The notes: a model not told the origin generated them from the letters alone. 18,964 bases of DNA from Bacteroidota bacterium (GCA_023428585.1 JAEYXG010000103.1:1-18964), one strand, 5' to 3'; counted from the first letter of the stretch, positions 6,836 through 15,313 are shown. Made by a program: numbers and translations.

Positions 6836-8105
6836 ACCTAAACTTTTACTCCCGATTGTTATAGCACTTATGTGTTTTAACACAGTATTCGCTCAAGACA
6901 GAATAAGTTCACCCTATTCACGATTCGGCATTGGTGAACTTTTTTCCAATACACATGTGAATAATATGGCCATGGGTGGTATTACCCAGGGTATTTATAA
7001 TCCATATTTTGTTAATACTGCAAATCCTGCTTCGTATACAGCGTTTGATACGCTCTCATTTGTATTTGATGCCGGCTTGCACGCCCGTCTTACCAACCTT
7101 TCTACCACTCTAGAGTCACAATCAGCTGATTATGCATCATTAGGTAATCTTTTATTCGGTTTTCCTGTTACCGGTTGGTGGAAAGCAAGTTTTGGTCTTT
7201 TACCATACAGTGCAACAGGTTATAAAATGACAGATTATCAGGTGGATACAATTTTTGACAAATATTCTAATATATATGAGGGAAGCGGGGGTATAAACCA
7301 ATTTTATGTTGGCAGTAGCTTTGATCTTACCAAGAATTTATCTGTAGGGATTAATGTAGCATATTTATTTGGTACAATGAATCACAAAACAGCCACAGAA
7401 TTCCCTGATACTCTTTTTAGGTACAATTCCAAAACTGTTAATTCAACTCGTGTTCATGACTTTATCTTTAATTATGGGGCAATGTTTCACAAGCAACGCT
7501 CAAACGGATTTCAGTATACTGTAGGAGCCAGTTTATTTGCACAAACCAATATCAAAACAACATCCGATAGGTTCTCATATACTTACACAAAGAGTTCAAT
7601 TGGAGTGGAAGCGTTGAGAGATACAATATTATATCATAAAGGATCGGATGATAAAATCACTATACCACTAGGAGTCGGGGCTGGTTTTTCATTTGGCAAA
7701 ACAGATAAGTGGCTAATTGGTGGTGATTTTGCTTATAAACAATGGGAGAAGTTTATTTATTCTGCATCACCTGAAGCACTTGTGAACAACACACAGTTTG
7801 CTATTGGTGGTTATTTTAACCCTTCATCCTCAACGGTTTCCAGCTATTTCAACAGAATCTCCTACAGAGCTGGATTAAAATACTCCAATGGATTTTTAGA
7901 GTTAAGAAATCAAAGAATTGGAGAGTTTGGCATAAGCTTTGGTGTAGGTTTACCATTACCAAGAACCAGCTCAACAATAAACCTCGCGGTGGAGCTTGGC
8001 TCAAGGGGTACAAAGAAAGAAAACCTAATACAGGAAAATTTTGTTAAGTTCACATTAGGAGTTTCTATATTTGAACGTTGGTTCGTGATAAGAAAATATG
8101 AATAG
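6825..8105 (+). CDS. Outer-membrane beta-barrel protein (hypothetical, FadL/OmpP1-like in style)
   Basis: A 426-residue exported protein of unknown role. Residues 1-23 are a signal peptide (MKSRPKLLLPIVIALM then a short polar end with VFAQ). The body alternates aromatic/hydrophobic and polar residues and has many Gly-rich turns, as in an outer-membrane barrel. NTANPASYTAFDTLSFVFDAG near the N-terminus resembles the entry region of FadL/OmpP1-type proteins in Bacteroidota, and the chain ends in a strand-like segment (FVKFTLGVSIFERW). I cannot assign a substrate. The start must be TTG at 6825: an in-frame TAA lies at 6807, no ATG is available before residue 16, and starting there would destroy the signal peptide. 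It overlaps coaX by 11 bp and is followed 32 bp later by a TPR gene, so it belongs to the same transcript. Confidence 0.85.
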   Translation: MKSRPKLLLPIVIALMCFNTVFAQDRISSPYSRFGIGELFSNTHVNNMAMGGITQGIYNPYFVNTANPASYTAFDTLSFVFDAGLHARLTNLSTTLESQSADYASLGNLLFGFPVTGWWKASFGLLPYSATGYKMTDYQVDTIFDKYSNIYEGSGGINQFYVGSSFDLTKNLSVGINVAYLFGTMNHKTATEFPDTLFRYNSKTVNSTRVHDFIFNYGAMFHKQRSNGFQYTVGASLFAQTNIKTTSDRFSYTYTKSSIGVEALRDTILYHKGSDDKITIPLGVGAGFSFGKTDKWLIGGDFAYKQWEKFIYSASPEALVNNTQFAIGGYFNPSSSTVSSYFNRISYRAGLKYSNGFLELRNQRIGEFGISFGVGLPLPRTSSTINLAVELGSRGTKKENLIQENFVKFTLGVSIFERWFVIRKYE

Positions 8106-8137
8106 AGATTGCATTAATCAAGTAAACTAAGATTAAA

Positions 8138-9493
8138 ATGAAAACAAGTGTAAAAATAATTCTGGCAGTCTTTGTTGCAGGTTTTATGTCAATGGGACTT
8201 GCCTATGGTCAGAATGATGAAGAACAAGGGGTAACAACTGCCAAAGGCCCAAAATATGGGGCAGATTCAGTGAATTGTGTGATGCACTTATCACTATATA
8301 GAGAATTTTACAGACAGAAAAATATTAAAGACGCTTTTCCACACTGGCGTTGGGTATTCCTAAATTGTCCTCTTTCTTCACAGAATCTATATATTGATGG
8401 AGCTAAAATGGTTTCTGCACGAATAGATGAATCAAAAGATGTAAACATTAGAAATAAATATATTGACACGCTGATGATGATATATGACCAAAGAATAAGT
8501 AGCTTTAATCGTGAAGCATACGTGCTTGGTCGTAAGGGAATTGAAATGGTCACCTATAGGCCTGAAAATGTTGAAGAAAACTATCAGACTTTCAAGAGGT
8601 CAGTTGAGTTGGGTGGCAATGATTCAGAGTCAGCAGCATTGGCCTATTATTTCCAAACAATTCTAGGAATGGTTCAGATTGAGAAGCTTGAGAAAATTGC
8701 TATAGTTGAAGCATATGACCAAATCAGTACAATTATTGATTTCAACCTTGTAAAGTACCAAGATAAACCCAAAAATATAGAAGCTTGGAATAATATTAAA
8801 GCAAATATAGAACAGGCTTTTGAACCATTTGCTTCATGTGAGGACCTTATCTCCATATATTCAAAGAAATTCGCTGAAACACCGGATAATGTTGATATGC
8901 TTACAAAAATGACAACTATGCTTGACAGAAAAAAATGCACTGACAGCGACTTGTTCTTTTCAGCAACTGAAATGTTGCATAAGCTACAACCTAGCGGAAA
9001 ATCAGCATATCTCATGGGAAGTATGTCGCGTGAGAAAAAGCAATACAGCAAAGCTGCAGAATATCTGAACCAGGCAGTTGAGTTGGCTAGTGACAATGAA
9101 GATAAAATCAAAGCGTTGAATTTACTTGCTGCCGTTAATTATGAACAACATAATTATCCTCAAGCTAGGGCTAATGCGTTAAAAATACTTCAAATCAATC
9201 CATCATACGGAAAAGCTTACATTTTCATTGGGGATCTTTATGCTGCCAGCTCTTCAATGTGCAATGAAGATGATCTATCAGGAAAAACTGTTTTCTGGGC
9301 AGCTATTGATATGTATATTAAAGCTAGAAATGTTGATCCTTCTGTTGCAGAAGAAGCAAATAGTAAAATTGGACAGTATTCACGCTATTATCCTGCATCA
9401 GATGATCTTTTCTTCCGTGATATGCAGGAGGGTGCGTCATATACAGTAGGTTGCTGGATAAATGAAAACACTACCATTAGGGGTATCAAATAG
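8138..9493 (+). CDS. Exported TPR-containing protein, copy 1 of a paralogue pair
   Basis: This 451-residue protein starts with a signal peptide (MKTSVKIILAVFVAGFMSMG, ending around AYGQ). The middle is helical, and residues about 286-400 contain TPR-like helix pairs (SAYLMGSMSREKKQYSKAAE, ALNLLAAVNYEQHNYPQARA, and KAYIFIGDLYAA with a later helix). It has exactly six cysteines (47, 77, 234, 267, 375, 439), all conserved in the paralogue at 11511-12869, which points to disulfides outside the cytoplasm. The N-terminal block PHWRWVFLNCP and the C-terminal block YSRYYPAS...FFRDMQEG...TVGCWIN are the best conserved parts. It lies between the beta-barrel gene and lptC; its stop TAG shares the G with the GTG of lptC. 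TPR modules scaffold protein complexes; the partner here is unknown. It may act with the outer-membrane barrel or LPS-transport neighbours. Confidence 0.88.
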   Translation: MKTSVKIILAVFVAGFMSMGLAYGQNDEEQGVTTAKGPKYGADSVNCVMHLSLYREFYRQKNIKDAFPHWRWVFLNCPLSSQNLYIDGAKMVSARIDESKDVNIRNKYIDTLMMIYDQRISSFNREAYVLGRKGIEMVTYRPENVEENYQTFKRSVELGGNDSESAALAYYFQTILGMVQIEKLEKIAIVEAYDQISTIIDFNLVKYQDKPKNIEAWNNIKANIEQAFEPFASCEDLISIYSKKFAETPDNVDMLTKMTTMLDRKKCTDSDLFFSATEMLHKLQPSGKSAYLMGSMSREKKQYSKAAEYLNQAVELASDNEDKIKALNLLAAVNYEQHNYPQARANALKILQINPSYGKAYIFIGDLYAASSSMCNEDDLSGKTVFWAAIDMYIKARNVDPSVAEEANSKIGQYSRYYPASDDLFFRDMQEGASYTVGCWINENTTIRGIK

Positions 9494-10116
9494 TGAATAT
9501 TTTATTTCCTGGGAATTGTAAAATAAACAAGCCTTCATTTAGGTGTAAAAACAAGAAGTTTCTTGTTTTTACACCTTCAGTTTTTGTTCTGATCACTCTA
9601 TTAATAATTGGTTGTAATAATAATATTGAAGAAGTTCGCCGTTTAAATTCTCATGATACTATTCCTACCATGTATGCTAAGGATGTATCTATTGCTCAGA
9701 GTGAAAGCGGCTTCCTAAAATATAACCTCACTGCTCCAGTACTCTATAGGTACGAAACAAAAAAAGGAGTAGAAGTTATCTTTCCTGAAGGATTTAAGGT
9801 CGTTTTCTATGATTCCATTAATCCAAATAAGATCAGAACTGAAATAACCGCAAATTATGGCATCAATAAAGAAACAAAAAAAATTATGGAAGCCAAATCA
9901 AATGTCGTGGTTATTAATCATCTCAAAGGGGAGCAACTGAATACCGAACATCTGATCTGGGATCAGAATACCAAAAAAGTCTTTTCTGATTTATTTGTAA
10001 AGATTACAACTCCTGATAAAATACTATATGGCGACGGTATGCAATCAGATGAAACATTTAATCACTGGCGTATTCGTAAACCGAGAGGAGAGATGTACGT
10101 AAATGAGAACAAATAA
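9493..10116 (+). CDS. lptC: LptC-like lipoprotein (LPS export periplasmic component)
   Basis: This 207-residue protein resembles LptC, which takes LPS from the inner-membrane LptBFG extractor and passes it to the periplasmic LptA bridge. The beta-rich domain from about residue 50 on has the family features: an opening MYAKDVSIAQSESGFLKYNL, the repeated strand blocks, and the closing YGDGMQSDETFNHWRI. Unlike E. coli LptC, which has an N-terminal transmembrane helix, it has a signal sequence with a lipobox IIGC (Cys41), so it should be a lipoprotein, as is common in Bacteroidota. The start is GTG at 9493, overlapping the TAG of the previous gene by one base; no ATG or other good start gives the signal sequence. 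A perfect 16-bp inverted repeat lies inside residues 17-28 of the signal region. A 41-bp gap separates it from the CNNM-type gene. Confidence 0.9.
   Translation: MNILFPGNCKINKPSFRCKNKKFLVFTPSVFVLITLLIIGCNNNIEEVRRLNSHDTIPTMYAKDVSIAQSESGFLKYNLTAPVLYRYETKKGVEVIFPEGFKVVFYDSINPNKIRTEITANYGINKETKKIMEAKSNVVVINHLKGEQLNTEHLIWDQNTKKVFSDLFVKITTPDKILYGDGMQSDETFNHWRIRKPRGEMYVNENK
9541..9576 (+). repeat. Perfect 16-bp inverted repeat inside the lptC signal-peptide region
   Basis: AGGTGTAAAAACAAGA (9541-9556), AGTT, then TCTTGTTTTTACACCT (9561-9576) is a flawless inverted repeat with a 4-nt loop. It encodes residues RCKNKKFLVFTP of LptC. It begins 48 nt past the TPR stop/lptC start junction. There is no T-run right after the right arm, so a terminator is unlikely; a hairpin affecting mRNA stability or lptC translation is more plausible. 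Confidence 0.85.
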
Positions 10117-10157
10117 TTAGTATTACCATTAATCATGTTTAGAATATTGGTTTCTAA

Positions 10158-11426
10158 ATGCAACATCTAGGTCTGGTTTTATTCTATTTACTATTAGCAG
10201 CCTTTTTCACAGGTATTGAAACTGCGTTTACTTCAGCCAATAAACTTAAAATTGAAGTTGACAGAAGTCGTAGCAAGTTTTCCACCTCCATACTTTCACG
10301 CTTTATTAAAAATCAAACTTTATTTATAAGCACACTATGGTTCGGAAACAAGATCGCACTAATTGCCTATGCCATATACGCAAGCAAATGGATGAATACA
10401 AATGTAATTTATATTCACACATTCAACCAAGGTTCACTCTTCTTTAATACCTTCTTGGAAATTGTATTCATATCACTAATATACTTTCTCTTTGCTACCT
10501 TAATACCTAAAACACTTTTCCGATTGAATTCGGATGGAATTCTTAGATTATTCGCAATCCCGGTATATTTAATATATATCATTCTATATCCCATTATTAA
10601 GTTGTTTGTTTTTGTTGCTGAATTGATTTTGCGATACTTGTTCCGAGTAAAGATGAGCCACCAAGAGTACACATTCAGTAGCATGGACCTTGATAAGCTC
10701 CTGGAAGAAACAATTATTGAGCCGACGCAGAAGAATATTGACTTTCAAGAACTGCAAATGTTCAGAAATGCCCGTGATCTTAACTCAATTAAGTTGCGTG
10801 ATTTCATGATACCCCGAAATGAAATTGTAGCTATAAGCAAAGATGAGAGTCTTTCTAATTTAGGAAACCTGATTGTTGAATCAGGTCATTCGAAGATTCT
10901 GGTCTTTGACCAATCAATTGATAACATCATAGGGTATGCCCACTCCTATGATATTTTTGCCAAGCCTTCCACTTTAAGTGAAATAATTAAACCAGTAATA
11001 ATTGTTCCTGGAACAATGAATGCTGATCGGTTGCTTAATACATTCATCAAGGAAAGAAGAAGTGTAGCACTGGTTGTTGATGAATTTGGTGGAACTGATG
11101 GAATGTTGACCATTGAAGATATTCTTGAAGAAATATTTGGAGAAATTGACGATGAATATGATATAGAGGAGATTGAGGACAAACAGATTAGTTTGACCGA
11201 ATATTTGTTATCAGGCAGGCTTGAAATTGATTATCTTAATGAGAAATATGCAATCGGACTACCAGAATCCGATGAATATAATACTATAGCGGGTTTCATT
11301 ATCTACTACCAAAAGAACATACCAACCGAAAACGAAGAAATAACAATTGGGAACCTGACCTTCACCATTAAAAGAGCCTCTGAATCCCGAATTGAACAGG
11401 TTTTATTACATATCAATCAAGGGTAA
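10158..11426 (+). CDS. CNNM/CorC-family membrane protein (DUF21 + CBS pair + CorC_HlyC)
   Basis: This 422-residue inner-membrane protein has the three-part layout of the CNNM/CorC family, often annotated as hemolysin-related; some members move Mg2+ or other divalent ions. Residues 1-160 are the DUF21 membrane domain with FFTGIETAFTSANKLKIE at 16-33 and further helices near 51-75, 93-120 and 132-160. Residues about 210-335 hold the CBS pair: LRDFMIPRNEIVAI at 213-226 and VVDEFGGTDGMLTIEDILEE at 306-325. The C-terminal CorC_HlyC domain occupies about 345-418. GldE of gliding bacteria is in the same family. It follows lptC by 41 bp with no promoter seen between, so it is likely cotranscribed. 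Family call firm; ion specificity and gliding role cannot be judged. Confidence 0.93.
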   Translation: MQHLGLVLFYLLLAAFFTGIETAFTSANKLKIEVDRSRSKFSTSILSRFIKNQTLFISTLWFGNKIALIAYAIYASKWMNTNVIYIHTFNQGSLFFNTFLEIVFISLIYFLFATLIPKTLFRLNSDGILRLFAIPVYLIYIILYPIIKLFVFVAELILRYLFRVKMSHQEYTFSSMDLDKLLEETIIEPTQKNIDFQELQMFRNARDLNSIKLRDFMIPRNEIVAISKDESLSNLGNLIVESGHSKILVFDQSIDNIIGYAHSYDIFAKPSTLSEIIKPVIIVPGTMNADRLLNTFIKERRSVALVVDEFGGTDGMLTIEDILEEIFGEIDDEYDIEEIEDKQISLTEYLLSGRLEIDYLNEKYAIGLPESDEYNTIAGFIIYYQKNIPTENEEITIGNLTFTIKRASESRIEQVLLHINQG

Positions 11427-11472
11427 ATCTGCCTGTGAACCAACATATTGTTCTTGAATAAATAAAATATGC

Positions 11473-11480
11473 TAATTTTG
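11473..11480 (+). promoter_or_regulatory. Putative -7 promoter box for the second TPR gene
   Basis: TAATTTTG matches TAnnTTTG. It lies 30 bp before the ATG at 11511 and would fall inside the coding region if the upstream ATG at 11469 were used. TTG occurs at 11448 and 11454 but at imperfect spacing (22 and 16 bp). Confidence 0.5.
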
Positions 11481-11510
11481 CAGCCTACTTTTCAAATAAA
11501 TCATAATAGC

Positions 11511-12869
11511 ATGAGAACCAAATTACTACTTAGCCTGATAGCTATTTTTCAAATCTACTTGATATCAGCCCAAAATGTCACTAATGAAAACGCATCTGCT
11601 GTTGCAACAACAGTTACAGCATCAGCCAACGTTGGTGATTCTCTCCAGTGTCGTGAACAGTTATCCCTATACCGAGAATATTACAAAATTAAGTTGTTCA
11701 ATTATGCCATGCCACATTGGAGATGGGTTTTCCTCAACTGTCCTGAAGCTACTCAAAATATCTATATTGACGGTGTAAAAATACTTAGTTCAAGTATTGA
11801 GGAGGCTAATGATAGTTTGGTCCGCAATAAGTTAATAGATACACTGCTAATGGTTTACGATCAGAGAATTAAGTACTTTGGCAAAGAAGGTTATGTATTG
11901 GGGAGAAAAAGCATTGATGCCATAACTTTAAAGCCAGACCTGGCTGATAGCGCTCTTCAATGGTTTGCCAAATCAGTTGATCTACAAGGTAACAACTCTG
12001 ATGGTGCAGTGCTGATTTATTATCTCAATACGGCGGTTCAATTGGCTAATATTAATAAAATTGATAAAAGTGAGATCTTCAATGTTTATGACAAGGTAGT
12101 TACGATTGCTGATTTTAATATCAATGAAGCAAAATCTGATGAAAAGAATCTCACAAACTGGATGAATGTAAAAACAAACATTGAGAATATAATAGAACCT
12201 GTAGCATCTTGTAAGGATCTGGTCGCTATCTACGATAAGAAGTTCAATGAATCACCTAACGACACAACATTATTAAAGAATATTACGAATATACTTGACC
12301 GTCGAAAATGTACTGAAGAAGGGGATCTGTTTTATAAAGCCACAAAGAATCTGCACAAACTTGAGCCAAATGCACAATCTGCTTACTTAATGGGAAGAAT
12401 GTCCATTCAAAATAATGATTTAAACAGTGCACTGGAATATATGCATCAAGCTGCTGACCTTTTCAAAGAAAATGATGATAAAATCAAAGCTTTATATGCT
12501 TTAGCCGGAATCTATACAAATAATAGGAATTACTCTCAAGCTAGGAATTCAGCTAACAAGATAATTCAAATAAACCCATCAGATGGAAAAGCATATATCC
12601 TTATTGGTGATCTATACGCTATGAGCGCCGGTATTTGTGAAGTTGATGACCTAGGTGGAAAATCAGTTTTCTGGGCTGCAATAGATAAATATATTAAGGC
12701 TAAATCTGTTGATAGCAGTGTTGAAGCACAAGCCAACGAGAAGATCTCACAATACTCCAGATACTATCCGGCTTCAAGTGATCTATTCTTTAGGGATATG
12801 CAAGAAGGCTCCTCTTTTACCGTTGGATGCTGGATTAATGAAACAACAACTATAAGGGCATCCAAATAA
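11511..12869 (+). CDS. Exported TPR-containing protein, copy 2 of a paralogue pair
   Basis: With the start at 11511 this is a 452-residue protein that aligns with the 451-residue copy at 8138-9493 almost without gaps: cysteines are at 47, 77, 234, 267, 376 and 440, showing a single one-residue insertion after 267. In residues 41-100 I count 33 of 60 identities by eye. The signal peptide is MRTKLLLSLIAIFQIYLISA. The TPR-like region is about 287-400, and the WVFLNCP and TVGCWIN blocks are kept. An upstream in-frame ATG at 11469 is rejected: it adds 14 residues before the signal peptide and would place a -7 promoter box inside the gene. It has its own promoter box, unlike copy 1, so the two may be expressed differently. 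The function is unknown. Confidence 0.88.
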   Translation: MRTKLLLSLIAIFQIYLISAQNVTNENASAVATTVTASANVGDSLQCREQLSLYREYYKIKLFNYAMPHWRWVFLNCPEATQNIYIDGVKILSSSIEEANDSLVRNKLIDTLLMVYDQRIKYFGKEGYVLGRKSIDAITLKPDLADSALQWFAKSVDLQGNNSDGAVLIYYLNTAVQLANINKIDKSEIFNVYDKVVTIADFNINEAKSDEKNLTNWMNVKTNIENIIEPVASCKDLVAIYDKKFNESPNDTTLLKNITNILDRRKCTEEGDLFYKATKNLHKLEPNAQSAYLMGRMSIQNNDLNSALEYMHQAADLFKENDDKIKALYALAGIYTNNRNYSQARNSANKIIQINPSDGKAYILIGDLYAMSAGICEVDDLGGKSVFWAAIDKYIKAKSVDSSVEAQANEKISQYSRYYPASSDLFFRDMQEGSSFTVGCWINETTTIRASK

Positions 12870-12950
12870 GTCACATTTTTATTGTATCGCCTTTATTTAC
12901 AAAATTATAGGTTGTGCGGTAAATTTATTTTTATCCTATCACTTTTATTG

Positions 12951-12958
12951 TAAATTTG
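12951..12958 (+). promoter_or_regulatory. Putative -7 promoter box for the PpiD-like gene
   Basis: TAAATTTG matches TAnnTTTG and lies 27 bp before the ATG, leaving a leader of about 20 nt. No clear -33 TTG is seen. No terminator is seen after the TPR gene, so read-through from upstream is also likely. Confidence 0.5.
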
Positions 12959-12985
12959 CACACTATTTTATAAAATCAACAACAA

Positions 12986-15115
12986 ATGGCATTAATCGGA
13001 GATATTCGAAAACATTCAGGCCTTCTCGTGATCATCATAGGTGTAGCTCTTGCTGCATTTGTTCTTGGTGATTTTCTATCAAACAGAACTCCCGGAAGAG
13101 GCAGAGGCGTAAATCTGATAGGTGAAGTTAATGGTGATAAGATCCTAGCTACTGATTTCAATCAAAGAGTTGAACAAAATATTGAAACACAACGTCTTAA
13201 CTCAGGAAAAGAAAATCTGTCACAAGAGGAACAATTCCAGATCAGACAACAAACATGGGAACAGGTATTATCAGAAACTTTATTACAGGAACAGGTGGCT
13301 GAAGTTGGCGTTACAGTTACAGTTGAAGAACTTGACGACCTTATCAGAGGCAATAATCCTCATCCATACATAAGACAAAGTTTTAGTGATCCCGAAACAG
13401 GACAATTTGATGTTGCCAATGTAGTCAATTTCCTTCAAAACCTCGACAAGGTTGATCCTCAGATGAAAGAACGGTATTTGGCTATTGAAAAAGCAATCAA
13501 GGAGGACAGATTAAATACTAAATATCGTAATCTTATTTCCAAAGCTTATTATGTGCCAAAAGCATTTGCTGAGCGTGATTATAAAAATCGCAGCACCACT
13601 GCATCGGTCAGGATATTCAGCTTGCCATACACTTCAATAGCTGACAGCTTAATTCAACTTGCAGATGCTGATTATGAGAAATTCTATAAAGAGAACATCT
13701 ACAAGTATCAACAAGAAGCTTCACGTGATATTGAATATGTGAGCTTTGATATAGTTCCTTCAAATCAAGATAGAGAGAACATCAATAAGGAAGTTAATGA
13801 GCTTTATGCTGAGTTTACGACTGTTGAGAATGTAAAAGATTTTGTGAACTCAACTTCAGATGATAGATATGACAGCACTTGGTATAAAAAAGGCTCTCTA
13901 CCTTATCAGTTGGATTCAGTAATGTTTAACTCATCAATTGGATATACTTTTGGCCCTTATGTTGAGAACAATATGTTCCAAATGGCTCGTTTGGTAGAAA
14001 CCCAGGTACGTCCTGATTCATTGAAAGCTAGCCATATACTTATCACTTACCAAGGAACCAATGTGAATCCTGATTCTAAGTTTACCAATGCTCAGGCAAA
14101 AGCTAAAGCAGATAGTATTTTCAATGTAGTAAAAGGAAATAGTTCTAAATTTGATGAGATAGCTGCCTCACCGATCAATGATGATAAAACTGCGGCAAAA
14201 ACTGCCGGTGATCTAAACTGGTTCGCTGATGGAGCTATGGTTACACCATTTAATAATGCTGTTCTTGAAGGTAGAATAGGTGAAATTAAAATGGTTGAAA
14301 CGCAATTTGGCTTCCATATAATTAAGATTACCGGTAAAACAGCACCTACGAAAAAGGTTAGGGTGGCTTTTGTTAAACGTGCAATTGAAGCAAGTCAAAA
14401 GACTATGCAAGACATATATACTCAAGCAAGTCAATTCAATGCCAGTGCAAAAGATCAGGAAAGTTTTGATAAGCTAGTTGAAGAAAAGAAACTTACAAAG
14501 CGTTTAGCAGAGCGTATCACTGTTGAGCAGAACTCATTGCCCGGCTTGTCAAATGCTAGAGAGATTGTTCGCTGGTCATTTGATGAGAAAACTGAAATAG
14601 GTGATGTTTCAAGTGTATTTGATCTGGAAGGCAGATATATTGTCGCCATTCTTAAAGATATACGTGAGAAGGGCAATCCAACCCTTGCTCAGATAAAAGA
14701 ATTTATTGAACCTATGGTAAAACGTGAAAAGAAGGCTGAGAAACTAATTGAATCAATAAATAGTGAGTTTAAATCCAAAACTGCCCTTGAAACCAATTAT
14801 ATGGCCTTGGCTATGGCTGTTGATACTGCTGATATTTCATTTGGAGCAACCAACCTGCCGGGCTTTGGGAAGGAAGACGAAGTAATAGGCACACTATTCA
14901 ACCTCAAAGCCGGTGATATGTCGAAACCTATTAAGGGTAATCAGGCAGTTTTTGTTCTTATCCCTGATAGGATTACTCCTGCTGCACCAAAGGATGATTA
15001 TACAACAGAATCACGTATGATGAAGAATGCTTTTTCAACTAGAGGCCAGCGTGAAATTAATGAAGCACTTAAGAAAAAAGCTGAAATTGAAGATAATAGG
15101 TTGATGTTTTATTAG
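12986..15115 (+). CDS. ppiD: PpiD/SurA-like periplasmic peptidyl-prolyl isomerase
   Basis: This 709-residue chaperone/isomerase would help fold exported and outer-membrane proteins. A single N-terminal membrane anchor at about 12-31 (SGLLVIIIGVALAAFVLGDF) puts the rest in the periplasm, as in PpiD. Residues about 42-200 form the SurA/PpiD-type N-terminal chaperone region (GEVNGDKILATDFNQRVEQN is the usual opening). A parvulin rotamase domain covers about 343-455: LKASHILITY at the start, GDLNWFADGAMVTPFNNAV in the middle, and ETQFGFHIIKITG at the end, with the HI and GFH histidine segments present. The region after 460 may hold a second, degenerate rotamase-like domain (LPGFGKEDEVIGTLFNLKAGDMSKPIKG). 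It closes the envelope block and is followed by a terminator. The start MALIGDIRKHSGLLV matches the family. Confidence 0.93.
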   Translation: MALIGDIRKHSGLLVIIIGVALAAFVLGDFLSNRTPGRGRGVNLIGEVNGDKILATDFNQRVEQNIETQRLNSGKENLSQEEQFQIRQQTWEQVLSETLLQEQVAEVGVTVTVEELDDLIRGNNPHPYIRQSFSDPETGQFDVANVVNFLQNLDKVDPQMKERYLAIEKAIKEDRLNTKYRNLISKAYYVPKAFAERDYKNRSTTASVRIFSLPYTSIADSLIQLADADYEKFYKENIYKYQQEASRDIEYVSFDIVPSNQDRENINKEVNELYAEFTTVENVKDFVNSTSDDRYDSTWYKKGSLPYQLDSVMFNSSIGYTFGPYVENNMFQMARLVETQVRPDSLKASHILITYQGTNVNPDSKFTNAQAKAKADSIFNVVKGNSSKFDEIAASPINDDKTAAKTAGDLNWFADGAMVTPFNNAVLEGRIGEIKMVETQFGFHIIKITGKTAPTKKVRVAFVKRAIEASQKTMQDIYTQASQFNASAKDQESFDKLVEEKKLTKRLAERITVEQNSLPGLSNAREIVRWSFDEKTEIGDVSSVFDLEGRYIVAILKDIREKGNPTLAQIKEFIEPMVKREKKAEKLIESINSEFKSKTALETNYMALAMAVDTADISFGATNLPGFGKEDEVIGTLFNLKAGDMSKPIKGNQAVFVLIPDRITPAAPKDDYTTESRMMKNAFSTRGQREINEALKKKAEIEDNRLMFY

Positions 15116-15140
15116 AAAGCAGATATTGTATGTATATATT

Positions 15141-15170
15141 AGGCCTCAGTAAAATGGGGCCTTTTTATTT
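15141..15170 (+). terminator. Rho-independent terminator after the PpiD-like gene
   Basis: AGGCCTCA (15141-15148) pairs with TGGGGCCT (15155-15162) through eight base pairs including one T-G wobble, with a 6-nt loop. TTTTTATTT follows. It starts 25 bp past the stop codon and ends the envelope block. Confidence 0.85.
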
Positions 15171-15205
15171 TGACATATACCTGATTACTATTGAATCCTT
15201 AATCG

Positions 15206-15224
15206 TATATGTGTTTCACATATA
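15206..15224. promoter_or_regulatory. Perfect inverted repeat upstream of comF, candidate operator
   Basis: TATATGTG (15206-15213), TTT and CACATATA (15217-15224) make an 8-bp perfect inverted repeat. It covers the expected -33 region of the candidate comF promoter box at 15235. The TGTG/CACA halves are closer together than in a CRP/FNR-type site, so I do not name a regulator. Confidence 0.3.
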
Positions 15225-15234
15225 AGCTGTATGA

Positions 15235-15242
15235 TAGATTTG
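15235..15242 (+). promoter_or_regulatory. Putative -7 promoter box for comF
   Basis: TAGATTTG matches TAnnTTTG and lies 71 bp before the ATG, giving a leader of about 66 nt. No clear -33 TTG is present. Confidence 0.4.
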
Positions 15243-15313
15243 GCAAATAAGTTATAAATAGGCATATTACAGCGACTGTATAACAAAGTATAATTAATCA
15301 AGTAGTCAATCTT

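Noticed and set aside
8674..9111. 145-residue antisense reading frame inside the first TPR gene
   Set aside because: It is fully opposite a well-supported gene, has no promoter or recognisable motif, and is explained as a shadow of that gene's codon usage.
9541..9576. Rho-independent terminator after the first TPR gene
   Set aside because: No T-run directly follows the right arm, and the hairpin is inside the lptC coding region; ending transcription here would switch off lptC.
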